A stretch of DNA of 64,000 bases, from the NCBI GenBank assembly GCA_045866215.1, contig AP035880.1:4278001-4342000 (forward strand), given 5' to 3'. Below, one piece after another: positions 19,004 through 27,881 of the stretch. The notes under the pieces are model-generated. The model did not search any database. It was not told where the DNA came from and worked only from the letters and a program-made list of their open reading frames with translations. Within the stretch, counting starts at the first letter, position 1. Every line of letters begins with the position of its first letter. This DNA comes from Croceivirga sp009797885 (lineage in GTDB: Bacteria; Bacteroidota; Bacteroidia; Flavobacteriales; Flavobacteriaceae). The position numbers and the translations under genes are program-made.

Positions 19004-19156
19004 AGGGAAAACCCGAATGTCATTTCCGACCATTGGACCAAGTGACCTGTGTCGCCCAAAGCCGAAAGGCCCATTCTTTACTCAATTAATATGACAAAAG
19101 CGGTATTCCAGACGATTAAATGGATTATTTTGAATGCTATCGATGTCGAACGGAAG

Positions 19157-19537
19157 TTATTTAACTGCTATCATGGATATTTCCACATTTACGAACATAG
19201 GTAGGTTCGCTACTTCAACCGTTTCTCTTGCCGGAGCCGTATCTGGGTTAAAATAGCTGCCATAAACCTCATTTACCGAGGAAAACTGATGCATATCCTT
19301 TAAAAAAATGGATGTCTTTACTACATTTTCAAAAGTCATGTCCGCAGCTTCCAAAATAGCTTTTAGATTTTGCATGCATTGTTCCGCTTCTTTTTTTACG
19401 TCTCCTTTTACTAGTTCCCCAGTTGCTGGGTCAATAGGTGTTTGACCGGAAATGTAGAGTGTGTCCTTAATCAGTATTGCTTGGTTGTAAGGCCCAATGG
19501 GAGCGGGTGCATTTGAGGTTGTGATTATTGTTTTCAT
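19157..19537 (-). CDS. RidA family (YjgF/YER057c/UK114) enamine/imine deaminase
   Basis: 126 residues. The N-terminus SNAPAPIGPYNQAI, then LYISGQTPIDPATGELV and the C-terminal block APARETVEVANLPMFVNVEISMIAV, with the conserved arginine in PARETV, match RidA. The protein forms a trimer that hydrolyses reactive 2-aminoacrylate and related enamines released by PLP enzymes. The ATG at 19537 is chosen; the TTG one codon earlier is less likely. It is a stand-alone gene followed on its strand by the repeat-bearing spacer. Confidence 0.92.
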   Translation of the reverse strand: MKTIITTSNAPAPIGPYNQAILIKDTLYISGQTPIDPATGELVKGDVKKEAEQCMQNLKAILEAADMTFENVVKTSIFLKDMHQFSSVNEVYGSYFNPDTAPARETVEVANLPMFVNVEISMIAVK

Positions 19538-19644
19538 CAATTTGGAATCTTTAGTGCAAGATAGCGCAACTTTCCGATTTTGGATTACGATATTTCTATG
19601 TGATTTTAAGTGAAAGTATAGAGCGCTATATTGTGGAAATCCAA

Positions 19645-22377
19645 TTATCTAGGCCGGATATTGGCCTGGCTACGTTGCTCCCACTTTAGGTCACTAAGGA
19701 TGGAACTACTGATTCCAATAAAGAAGTCCCACCGTTCGTTACGACCAAAGGGTACCCAGTTGAAACGGAGGTCAAAACTTTTCAGATTTCGATTGAAGCC
19801 CAACTGTGTCTGTGCAAATCCCTTTTGGACAAAATCATATCCAGAGGACACCCTAACATCCCATCTGGGCGATAATTTTACGTTTCCACTGAACATTAAA
19901 GAGGCATTGTTGATTTCGTTTTGCCTATTGGAGTTTTGATAGCCAAGTGCGAACTGCATGTTTAAATCCCACGGTATTTTGGTGCCGTAAACGGGGTTTT
20001 CAATGTCTTCATCATTGCGTTCATTGTATTGGGTCCTATTATCAAACCCAAAACCAAACAAATCGTCATCCCTACCACCACTGGCCGCCCTGTATTGGTC
20101 ACTGGCTTCCTTGGATTCGTCCTTGGTGGCCCCTGTCTTTTTAAAAGTTTCATTGTTAAGTGAGTAGCGCAGGTTCAATGAGGCTCGGGTCAATCGTAAC
20201 AAACTGCCCCCATTGGCTATATTGAAGGTGTTGATTCGTTGTCCATTGTTGTTAATGGTATAGGGGTCTAAGCTTCCCGTGAAGTTTATGGTCATCTTAT
20301 TGTCCAATAGCTGTGTGCCACCATTAAAACTGATTGGTGCCAATTTTAACGAATCCGCTTCAAAATTATAGGAGGTTGAAATATTGAAATTACTTAGAAT
20401 GGGAATCTTTTTTGGTTCGGTTGCCGTAGAATCCCTGTCCCTAACCTTGGCCTCAATGGTATTTTGTATAGAAAAGGAAATGGCATTGGCTTGGTTTAAT
20501 GATGGTGCTCCATTAAGGGTTCCTTCAAACCTACTGTACAATACCTCTTCACCGTCATTGTCTAAATAAGTGTCGTAAAACTGTTCAAAGGATGGGGTAT
20601 AGGACCAGCCTATCTGTGGTCTCATAACATGTCTAATAGCCTGGATTTTTTTGTCCTCACCAAAGGTTACGGTTCCATAGAGCGTGGTTCCAATACTGGC
20701 ATTGAGTCCATATCGGTTGTACCGGTCAAAACCACTGATGGTATCCAGTACAACCTCCCTGTTGCTTTCGGGATCTTCAGGGTCCAATCCCCTTTCAAAG
20801 GTTTCCAACGTCCAGACATCCTCATAATTTCCACCTACGGAAATACTAAAATATTTAGCGACTTTGAAGTTGGTGTTGAATGGAAGGGTGTGCCTGGCAC
20901 CGACACGTGCGTTGTCGAACATTCGGCCCGTTAGAAAATCCTCGTCATTGGTCGTAAGTCTATTTTCTGCACGCATCTGGTACTGAAAATTGATATTTTT
21001 AATCAGCCCCTTTTTAATACCATCCCTTTTGGCGAAGGGAAAAATACGTTCCATACTGGCCTGTAATGTGGGTAGGGTCAAAGAAATATTATCGACATCC
21101 GGATCTCTGTTCAGACTGGTATTCTGATTATGGGACGCTGTCAGGTTTATATTTACGGATGGATACTCGGGGAACGTTTTGGAATAGGTTATGGATGATG
21201 ACAAGTTGTTGTTTTGGGTATTCTGCACATTAACCTGATTAAAGGAATTGGTGAAGAATTCACTACTTCCCAAATTGACACTGGCGGAAAATCTGGAATT
21301 TGGATTGGCCTTTGCATCTTGGGAATGGGAAATTTGGATATTATAGGTGGTGGTTCTGGAGAAATCATCAAATCCCTTTTGACTGAAGATTTGATTCTCA
21401 AACCTGAAATTAATGTTTCCCCTAAATCGATACCGTTTGGAATAAATGGACTGTGTTCTAAACCCATAACTCCCATTGGTAAAAAAATCCCCCATAAGGC
21501 TAAAATCCACATAGTCATTTATGGGTAGATAATAGCCCCCGTTCTGTATGGCGAACCCCCTTCTGGGGTCTTGGGTAAAAGTGGGGAAAATAAGGCCTGC
21601 GGTTCTTCCGGTGGTCAGGGGAAAATAGGCAAATGGCAACGCTATTGGCGTAGGGACATCCACCAAATAAATATTACTAAAGCCAGCTATGATTTTTTTG
21701 CCCGGGACAAACTTGGCCTTCCTTACCCTGATGTAATAGTCGGGATCCAAGGTATCCTTGGATGTTGTAATTTTGCCGTCCTTTAGAAAATAAACGGAAT
21801 CATTTTCTTTTTTGGTCACTTGCGCGAGAACTTTCATAGCATCCGAACCTAAAGCGCCGGCCCCGGCATTTTGCTCGGTCCTGGAGTTCCAAATCAATGC
21901 TTTTTGGGTATCAAAATTAAAACGAATGGAATCTGGGATCACAATCTGATCACCTTGTTTAAAATAGGGGAGTTGGGTATAGGTGCCGGTGGAATCCTTG
22001 ATCCTTCCGGCATACACTTCATTCTTAACATAATCCATTACAATAATACCCGCCTTTAGCTCTGTATCCTGATAATAGATTTCCGCCTCATTATAAAGAT
22101 AGATCTTTTGGTCCTTTTGACTCAATTTCACATAATCCTTAGCCTTGTAGTTGATCTTTCCCAATAACAATTTCTTTTTTGTTGCAGCGGAATCCGCTGC
22201 TATGGAATCCACGGCTATGGAATCGGAAACTATGGTTGGGGGAGGCAAGGGGGCATTGATGGTATCCTTTAAACGTTTAATGGGCAAAGGCACAATTTGG
22301 TCTTCCTGTGCTAAACCAATTTGGCCTACAAACACCAAAAACAATAGGATATGGAAATGAAGTTTGTTTGTTTGCAA
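19645..22377 (-). CDS. LptD-like outer-membrane LPS assembly protein
   Basis: 910 residues. An N-terminal signal peptide (hydrophobic LLFLVFVGQIGLAQ) is followed by an OstA-like periplasmic domain (KLSQKDQKIYLYNEAEIYYQDTE split across about residues 78-100) and a large beta-barrel region with the LptD-type GGYYLPINDYVDFSLMGD and many aromatic-rich strands. This is the Bacteroidota putative LptD, which inserts lipopolysaccharide in the outer leaflet with LptE. The start codon is TTG at 22377; the frame is open further upstream but without ATG. It is divergent from the amidase gene, and a -7 box lies 48 bp upstream. Confidence 0.85.
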   Translation of the reverse strand: MQTNKLHFHILLFLVFVGQIGLAQEDQIVPLPIKRLKDTINAPLPPPTIVSDSIAVDSIAADSAATKKKLLLGKINYKAKDYVKLSQKDQKIYLYNEAEIYYQDTELKAGIIVMDYVKNEVYAGRIKDSTGTYTQLPYFKQGDQIVIPDSIRFNFDTQKALIWNSRTEQNAGAGALGSDAMKVLAQVTKKENDSVYFLKDGKITTSKDTLDPDYYIRVRKAKFVPGKKIIAGFSNIYLVDVPTPIALPFAYFPLTTGRTAGLIFPTFTQDPRRGFAIQNGGYYLPINDYVDFSLMGDFFTNGSYGFRTQSIYSKRYRFRGNINFRFENQIFSQKGFDDFSRTTTYNIQISHSQDAKANPNSRFSASVNLGSSEFFTNSFNQVNVQNTQNNNLSSSITYSKTFPEYPSVNINLTASHNQNTSLNRDPDVDNISLTLPTLQASMERIFPFAKRDGIKKGLIKNINFQYQMRAENRLTTNDEDFLTGRMFDNARVGARHTLPFNTNFKVAKYFSISVGGNYEDVWTLETFERGLDPEDPESNREVVLDTISGFDRYNRYGLNASIGTTLYGTVTFGEDKKIQAIRHVMRPQIGWSYTPSFEQFYDTYLDNDGEEVLYSRFEGTLNGAPSLNQANAISFSIQNTIEAKVRDRDSTATEPKKIPILSNFNISTSYNFEADSLKLAPISFNGGTQLLDNKMTINFTGSLDPYTINNNGQRINTFNIANGGSLLRLTRASLNLRYSLNNETFKKTGATKDESKEASDQYRAASGGRDDDLFGFGFDNRTQYNERNDEDIENPVYGTKIPWDLNMQFALGYQNSNRQNEINNASLMFSGNVKLSPRWDVRVSSGYDFVQKGFAQTQLGFNRNLKSFDLRFNWVPFGRNERWDFFIGISSSILSDLKWEQRSQANIRPR

Positions 22378-22424
22378 AGCGATAAATCCTATTTTTGTAG
22401 AGGTTTGGCTTAGTTTTTGGTGGT

Positions 22425-22432
22425 CAAACTTA
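22425..22432 (-). promoter_or_regulatory. Bacteroidota -7 box (TAAGTTTG) for lptD
   Basis: On the minus strand, an exact TAnnTTTG match 48 bp upstream of the lptD-like start, with a TTAG-like -33 element about 18-19 bp before it. Confidence 0.5.
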
Positions 22433-22508
22433 CATATATTTTTTGTTCCTCTAATGTGTCGTTACCATAAATTTAACCCATGGGGGAAGCCGAAAACTCT
22501 CTATTCCT

Positions 22509-23729
22509 ATGAATAAAAATCGGTTCGTTTTTGCCATTTGCCTTGGGTTGATATTCCTACTTTTTTCATTTATCAAAAATGATACCGAACCACTCGATAA
22601 AGAGAAGTTCGTAGTTGTACTCGATGCAGGTCATGGCGGACACGATCCAGGGAACCTGGGTAATGGATATCTGGAAAAAAATATTGCACTTTCCATTGTT
22701 TTAAAGGCTGGACAAGTTTTGGAGAAGTATCCGGATGTTGAGGTTATTTACACCCGAAAGGATGATTCTTTTGTTGATTTGTACAAAAGGGGTGAGATTG
22801 CAAACAAAGCCAATGCCGATTTGTTTGTTTCCGTGCACTGTGATTCCCATAGTTCCAATGCCTATGGAATGGGAACTTTTGTTTTAGGTCTTCATGCCAA
22901 TAGGCAAAACTTTGAGGTCGCTAAAAAGGAGAACAGTGTAATTTACCTGGAGGATAATTATGAACAACGCTATTCGGAATATGATATCAATTCCCCGGAA
23001 TCCGTTATTGGGCTTACCATTATGCAGGAGGAATTCCTGGACCAGAGCATAGAATTGGCCAAGTTGTTGCAGGATAATTTTACCAAAAAATTAAAGCGGA
23101 AGGATAGAAAAGTAAAGCAGGCGGGTTTTATTGTTCTCCATCAAACCTTTATGCCGAGTGTCTTGGTGGAAACAGGTTTTTTGACCAATAAAGATGAGGG
23201 AAGGTATCTCAATTCTGAAAAAGGACAAAGGGAAATAGGCAAGGCCATTGCCGATGCCATTTTAAGCTATAAAAATGGGTTCGATGCCAATTTAGTGGAA
23301 GAGGAGACGGTTCAGGACAATCCTTTGGAAAAGGCCGGGAAAGCCGTTGTTGAGCAAACCAAGGTGGACCCAGAACCTAAAATGCAGGAGCAGGTAACGG
23401 AAAAAAAGGAAACCCCGATCGAACCAGCCCCAAAAAGTGATGCCTCTAAAAAGCCACTAAAGACCGTTGTTTTTAAAATACAACTCTTAGCCAGTTCAAA
23501 ATCCATACCCTTAAAATCCGGAAACTTTAAAGGTCTTGATAAACTCTCATCCGAACCTTATAAGAATATGTATAGATACCTATATGGCAATACCTCCAGC
23601 TATGAAGAAGCTGAGAAATTGAAGGCTGAGGCAAATGCCAGGGGCTATACCACTTCATACATAGTGGCCTACCAAAATGGGAAGAGAATCTCCGTAAAGG
23701 AAGCCTTAAATTCGGCTTCTACACAGTAA
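22509..23729 (+). CDS. N-acetylmuramoyl-L-alanine amidase with C-terminal SPOR-like region
   Basis: 406 residues. An N-terminal hydrophobic segment (FVFAICLGLIFLLFSFI) is followed by Amidase_3 motifs: VVLDAGHGGHDPGN (first zinc ligand), EKNIALSIVLKAG (Glu ligand), FVSVHCDSHSS (His ligand) and VLVETGFLTNKDEG (catalytic Glu). A Lys/Glu/Pro-rich linker leads to a SPOR-like C-terminus (FKIQLLASSKSIP, then SYEEAEKLKAEANARGYTTSYIV) expected to bind denuded glycan strands. It cleaves peptides from murein during cell separation. Divergent from lptD; the MCE gene follows 48 bp later. Confidence 0.92.
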   Translation: MNKNRFVFAICLGLIFLLFSFIKNDTEPLDKEKFVVVLDAGHGGHDPGNLGNGYLEKNIALSIVLKAGQVLEKYPDVEVIYTRKDDSFVDLYKRGEIANKANADLFVSVHCDSHSSNAYGMGTFVLGLHANRQNFEVAKKENSVIYLEDNYEQRYSEYDINSPESVIGLTIMQEEFLDQSIELAKLLQDNFTKKLKRKDRKVKQAGFIVLHQTFMPSVLVETGFLTNKDEGRYLNSEKGQREIGKAIADAILSYKNGFDANLVEEETVQDNPLEKAGKAVVEQTKVDPEPKMQEQVTEKKETPIEPAPKSDASKKPLKTVVFKIQLLASSKSIPLKSGNFKGLDKLSSEPYKNMYRYLYGNTSSYEEAEKLKAEANARGYTTSYIVAYQNGKRISVKEALNSASTQ

Positions 23730-23777
23730 GCCTCTAAAATTATTCCTAATTTTGTTTGAAACTGAAAAAGCGACCTT

Positions 23778-24737
23778 TTGAGATTATCCAGGGAAGTAAA
23801 GACAGGAATTTTAGTATTGTTGGGAATTCTTGCGCTAATAATGGGCTTTAGTTATCTAAAGTCCTCTTCAATTTTTGACCATTCGAGAACCTTCTATGCC
23901 GTTTACGATCGTGTCGGAGGACTCCAATCGGGGACACAGGTATCACTTAACGGATTGGTAGTAGGTAATGTGACCGGGATTCGGTTCAAGGATAATTCCG
24001 GGAAGTTATTGGTCACCTTTGTGGTGAACAATGATTTCGAATTCTCCATAAATAGTAAGGTGGAACTTTTTGACACAGGAATTATTGGGGGAAAGGGACT
24101 TCAGGTAATTCCTGCCTTTGATGGTGCCAGAAATGCGCAGTCCGGGGATACATTAATGTCCTCCACCAAACCGGGACTCACAGAATTGGTACAACAAAAA
24201 TTGACCCCGCTACAAATGAGCTTGGAGAGTACTTTTACGGATGCGGATACCCTTTTGACCAATATCAATAGCATTTTGGATAATAGGACCAAAAGGGAAC
24301 TTCAGGAAAGTATAGCAGGTCTCAACGATTTGATAAGGACCTTTAAGGGAAGTGCTTCCAAATTAAATTCCTTTCTGGAAGAGAACGGGGAAGGATTGGA
24401 CAGTACCATGAAAAATGTAAATACCATAACCACAAACCTTTCCAAAATTTCCGATTCTTTGGCAACGGCTGGACTTGGAAAAACCATGGCGGACCTTCAA
24501 AACACCATTTCGAGTTTGAACAACATTCTTGGGAAGATTGAGAGGGGGGAAGGAACTTTGGGAAAAATGGCAAATAATGAAGAGTTGTACACCAATCTCA
24601 CGGAAGTTTCCAGGGAGTTGGACTTACTCTTACAGGATTTTCGCTTAAATCCAAAGCGTTATGTCAATGTTTCCGTCTTTGGAAAAAAACAAAAAGAGTA
24701 TACGGTGCCGGAAGATGATCCCGCCAGTAAACAATAG
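23778..24737 (+). CDS. MlaD/MCE family lipid-transport protein
   Basis: 319 residues. A short basic N-terminus, one membrane segment (GILVLLGILALIMGFSYL) and an MCE domain at about residues 35-115 (VYDRVGGLQSGTQVSLNGLVVGNV) are followed by a long helical, Asn/Thr/Leu-rich tail. MCE proteins form hexameric rings that carry phospholipids between membranes. The start is TTG; the sequence after it (RLSREVKTGILV) is where family members normally begin. The partner permease and ATPase are not adjacent. It follows the amidase on the same strand. Confidence 0.88.
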   Translation: MRLSREVKTGILVLLGILALIMGFSYLKSSSIFDHSRTFYAVYDRVGGLQSGTQVSLNGLVVGNVTGIRFKDNSGKLLVTFVVNNDFEFSINSKVELFDTGIIGGKGLQVIPAFDGARNAQSGDTLMSSTKPGLTELVQQKLTPLQMSLESTFTDADTLLTNINSILDNRTKRELQESIAGLNDLIRTFKGSASKLNSFLEENGEGLDSTMKNVNTITTNLSKISDSLATAGLGKTMADLQNTISSLNNILGKIERGEGTLGKMANNEELYTNLTEVSRELDLLLQDFRLNPKRYVNVSVFGKKQKEYTVPEDDPASKQ

Positions 24738-24754
24738 CAAGTTAAATAGGCAAT

Positions 24755-24782
24755 AAATTTATTATGCATGCATAATAAATTT
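24755..24782. promoter_or_regulatory. Perfect 28-bp palindrome, putative operator
   Basis: Perfect inverted repeat centred on GCATGC (arm AAATTTATTATGCA), immediately upstream of an exact -7 box at 24785-24792 and over the place where a -33 element should be. No TTG-type -33 is visible, so binding of an activator or repressor dimer here is plausible. An alternative reading is an A+T-rich terminator for the MCE gene. Confidence 0.5.
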
Positions 24783-24784
24783 TG

Positions 24785-24792
24785 TAATTTTG
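24785..24792 (+). promoter_or_regulatory. Bacteroidota -7 box (TAATTTTG) for the Fe-S module
   Basis: Exact TAnnTTTG match 15 bp before the chosen ATG at 24808 and 2 bp after the 28-bp palindrome. Confidence 0.5.
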
Positions 24793-24807
24793 TATTTAAT
24801 TTTTTTC

Positions 24808-26136
24808 ATGATCACATATATACCAAATATTGTGTTTGCAATTTTCCTTGCGTTGGGTATTGGTTATTTTACTAAAAATGTAAAAAAACTGATTCGCAAT
24901 ATAAGATTGGGAAAGGAAGCGGACGTACATGGCGATAAGGGGCAACGATGGAAAAATATGTCGAGGATCGCATTGGGGCAAACCAAAATGGTGGTCAGGC
25001 CCATAGCGGGCTTAATGCACATTATTGTTTATCTGGGTTTTGTTATCATCAACATTGAAGTATTGGAAATCATCATTGACGGGTTGCTCGGAACACACCG
25101 AATCTTCGCCTTCATGGGCGGATTCTATGATTTTCTTATCGGTTCTTTTGAGATACTTGCCCTCCTTGTGATTATTGCCGTGGTCGTTTTTTGGATTCGC
25201 AGGAACATGATCAAACTTCAACGATTCATAAAGCCTGAAATGCAAGGTTGGCCAAAAAAGGATGGCAATCTTATCCTCTATATCGAGCTGGTATTGATGT
25301 TGTTGTTTTTGACCATGAACGCAACGGATTATCAGCTTCAACAAATGGGCGCGGAACACTATTCCAAAGCCGGTTCCTTTCCGGTAAGTCAGTTTATTGC
25401 CCCTTTATTTGATGGAATGTCCCAAGGGACCCTGATCGTAGTGGAAAGAAGTGCCTGGTGGTTACATATTTTGGGCATTCTCTTCTTTTTGAACTACCTC
25501 TATTTTTCCAAGCACCTTCACATTTTATTGGCTTTCCCCAATACGTTTTATGGAAAACTGAAACCTAACGGGCAGTTCAGTAATGTTGAGGCCGTTACCA
25601 ATGAGGTGAAACTGATGTTGGACCCTTCGGCGGACCCTTTTGCCGCTACAACAGAGGATGATGAAGAACCTGGTAAGTTTGGAGCGTCCGATGTTATGGA
25701 CCTAAATTGGGTACAACTACTGAACGCCTACACGTGCACGGAGTGCGGCCGGTGTACTTCGGAGTGTCCGGCAAACCAAACAGGAAAAAAACTTTCGCCC
25801 AGAAAGATAATGATGGATACCCGCGACCGGTTGGAAGAGGTGGGTAAAAACATGGATGCCAATGGTGGTACGTTTGAACCGGATGGAAAACAACTATTGG
25901 ACGATTACATATCAAGGGAGGAACTTTGGGCCTGTACTACGTGCAACGCTTGTGTTGAAGCCTGCCCCGTAAGTATAGATCCATTGTCCATTATTTTGGA
26001 GATGCGCCGTTTTTTGGTGATGGAACAATCCGCCGCACCTTCCGAATTAAACAATATGATGGGGAATTTGGAGAACAATGGCGCCCCATGGCCCTTTAAC
26101 CAAATGGACCGGTTGAATTGGGCGCAAGAAGCATAA
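24808..26136 (+). CDS. Membrane-bound 4Fe-4S dicluster oxidoreductase subunit
   Basis: 442 residues from the ATG at 24808. About five membrane helices occupy residues 1-240, with histidines that could ligate haem as in NarI/HdrE-type subunits (inference). The cytoplasmic C-terminal half has two ferredoxin-like clusters: Cys310, 313, 316, 320 (CTECGRCTSEC) and Cys376, 379, 382, 386 (CTTCNACVEAC). The next gene supplies a CCG-domain subunit 10 bp later. Together they look like a split heterodisulfide reductase/EtfD-type complex passing electrons to the quinone pool. The electron donor is unknown. Confidence 0.82.
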   Translation: MITYIPNIVFAIFLALGIGYFTKNVKKLIRNIRLGKEADVHGDKGQRWKNMSRIALGQTKMVVRPIAGLMHIIVYLGFVIINIEVLEIIIDGLLGTHRIFAFMGGFYDFLIGSFEILALLVIIAVVVFWIRRNMIKLQRFIKPEMQGWPKKDGNLILYIELVLMLLFLTMNATDYQLQQMGAEHYSKAGSFPVSQFIAPLFDGMSQGTLIVVERSAWWLHILGILFFLNYLYFSKHLHILLAFPNTFYGKLKPNGQFSNVEAVTNEVKLMLDPSADPFAATTEDDEEPGKFGASDVMDLNWVQLLNAYTCTECGRCTSECPANQTGKKLSPRKIMMDTRDRLEEVGKNMDANGGTFEPDGKQLLDDYISREELWACTTCNACVEACPVSIDPLSIILEMRRFLVMEQSAAPSELNNMMGNLENNGAPWPFNQMDRLNWAQEA

Positions 26137-26146
26137 AAGTCAATAT

Positions 26147-26926
26147 ATGAACGTACCAACAATGGCATCCCTATTTGCCGAGGGCAAACAGCCTGAAGTC
26201 CTTTTTTGGGTAGGCTGTGCCGGGAGTTTTGATGATAGGGCAAAAAAGATTACAAAGGCTTTCGTGAAAATTCTAAATCAGGCCAAAGTAAGCTTTGCGG
26301 TTTTGGGAACCGAGGAAAGTTGTACGGGTGATCCCGCAAAACGTGCAGGGAACGAGTTCTTGTTTCAAATGCAGGCCATGACCAATATTGAAGTCATGAA
26401 TGGGTATGAAGTAAAAAAAGTGGTGACCACTTGTCCCCATTGCTTTAATACCTTAAAGAATGAATATCCGGGTTTGGGTGGAAATTACGAGGTAGTCCAC
26501 CATACCACTTTCCTAAAACAGCTCTTGGAGGAAGGCAAAATTTCAATGGAAGGTGGCAGCTACAGGGGCAAGCGCATCACTTTCCACGATCCCTGTTACT
26601 TGGGCAGGGCCAACGGTATTTTTGAAGCACCCCGGGAACTCATCCAAAAGTTGGATGCCGAATTGGTGGAAATGAAGAGTTGTAAAAAACGGGGCCTCTG
26701 TTGTGGAGCCGGTGGGGCCCAGATGTTCAAGGAACCCGAGGAAGGTAAAAAGGATGTGAACATAGAACGTACGGAACAGGCGTTGGAAACCCAACCCGAA
26801 ATCATTGCGGCCGCTTGTCCGTTCTGTAATACCATGATGACGGATGGTGTTAAGAACAAGGAAAAAGAAGCCTCGATCAAAGTCCTGGATGTAGCAGAAT
26901 TGATTGCCGATGCAGAAGATTTATAG
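26147..26926 (+). CDS. CCG-domain Fe-S protein (HdrB/LutA-like)
   Basis: 259 residues. Two cysteine-rich CCG-type repeats are visible: the first around WVGCAGSFDDRA with TTCPHCFNTL, the second HDPCYLGRANG followed by GLCCGAGGAQMF (Cys185-Cys186) and AACPFCNTMM. Such domains bind a noncubane or other Fe-S cluster in HdrB, LutA and succinate:quinone reductase SdhE. It is soluble, without a signal peptide, and is encoded 10 bp after the membrane dicluster gene, so the two surely act together. Substrate not identifiable. Confidence 0.85.
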   Translation: MNVPTMASLFAEGKQPEVLFWVGCAGSFDDRAKKITKAFVKILNQAKVSFAVLGTEESCTGDPAKRAGNEFLFQMQAMTNIEVMNGYEVKKVVTTCPHCFNTLKNEYPGLGGNYEVVHHTTFLKQLLEEGKISMEGGSYRGKRITFHDPCYLGRANGIFEAPRELIQKLDAELVEMKSCKKRGLCCGAGGAQMFKEPEEGKKDVNIERTEQALETQPEIIAAACPFCNTMMTDGVKNKEKEASIKVLDVAELIADAEDL

Positions 26927-27006
26927 CACCCATGGACTTTTCCGGGAGAATGGGTATTATTTTGTAAGTAATGTCCGGATTTCCGTCTACCTTTAATAAT
27001 GAATTG

Positions 27007-27879
27007 ATGGCAATGACAATCCTTTCTAAAATGTGTAATAAAGCAATCGTACCCCTTGTTTTTTTGATGGTCTTTTTTTGGGGAAATGCCCAGGACGGGT
27101 CCCTAAAGGAAAATCCTATTTTTTATGCCTCGTTTGATGGAGGTACAAAAGCCCAGGTGGCCGTTGGGGATCCGGAAATTTATACGGCTTTGGACAGAAA
27201 GAAACTGGAAGGCGCCAGTACCGGCTTGGAAGGTTCCAATGTGGTCCTTGCCAAGGACAAGGGGCTCAGCGGGGATGCTTTGGACTTTAAGAAAAAGGGG
27301 AAACCGGTCGTTTTCTATGATGCATTTCAAAACGTGGGATATTCATCGGAATCATGGAGTGGTGCCATTTCATTCTGGTTGCAACTTGATCCAGCGGAAG
27401 ATTTGGAACCGGGATATTGCGATCCCATCCAAATTACCGATGTGAACTATAATGACGCATCGCTTTGGGTGGATTTTACCAAGGAAAACCCAAGGGATTT
27501 TAGGTTGGGGGTCATTGGTGATTTGAAACAATGGAATCCGGATAATTTGGGACCAGACGATAATCCGGAGTTTGAAAAAAGACTGATCAGGGTTAAAAAA
27601 CCCCCTTTTGGAAGAGGCCAGTGGACACACATTGTGATTAATTTTTCTGAGTTGGGCACGGCCAATGCAACATCGGAATTATATGTAAACGCGGCCCTAC
27701 AAGGAACCTTAAAAAATGTGGAGGACTTGTTTACCTGGGAAGAAGAACGGGCCAAAATTTTTCTTGGTCTTAGTTATATAGGTCTTATGGACGAGCTTTC
27801 CATTTTTGGCCAACCACTTTCTCCAATGGCAATCAAAAAGATATATGGGGCCAAGTCCCTAAAATCAGTAATAGAATAG
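27007..27879 (+). CDS. Exported LamG/concanavalin A-like domain protein
   Basis: About 290 residues. The signal peptide (KAIVPLVFLMVFFWGNAQ) is best framed by an ATG at 27031, but ATGs at 27007 and 27013 also fit and an upstream one at 26971 is possible. The mature part has the LamG-like layout: YASFDGG at the start, GAISFWLQLDP in the middle, WTHIVINFSE and a closing YIGLMDELSIFGQPLSP. This fold often binds carbohydrate or acts as an adhesive module, but no catalytic residues are visible. The neighbour 3 bp downstream is co-transcribed. Confidence 0.7.
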   Translation: MAMTILSKMCNKAIVPLVFLMVFFWGNAQDGSLKENPIFYASFDGGTKAQVAVGDPEIYTALDRKKLEGASTGLEGSNVVLAKDKGLSGDALDFKKKGKPVVFYDAFQNVGYSSESWSGAISFWLQLDPAEDLEPGYCDPIQITDVNYNDASLWVDFTKENPRDFRLGVIGDLKQWNPDNLGPDDNPEFEKRLIRVKKPPFGRGQWTHIVINFSELGTANATSELYVNAALQGTLKNVEDLFTWEEERAKIFLGLSYIGLMDELSIFGQPLSPMAIKKIYGAKSLKSVIE

Positions 27880-27881
27880 CA

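Larger units (their letters stand above)
18471..19156. other. 686-bp gene-free region with short dispersed-type repeats
   Basis: No convincing gene. It contains a hairpin ATTCCGCA-TCAAG-TGCGGAAT (18633-18653), the type of sequence commonly scattered in genomes as REP-like elements, and two direct copies of a 35-40-bp element carrying a TTTCGAAA palindrome. The short frames here are low-complexity and have no signal peptide or motif. Confidence 0.6.

Noticed and set aside
18471..19156. Insertion sequence remnant
   Set aside because: No transposase-like frame and no clear terminal inverted repeats bounding the spacer.
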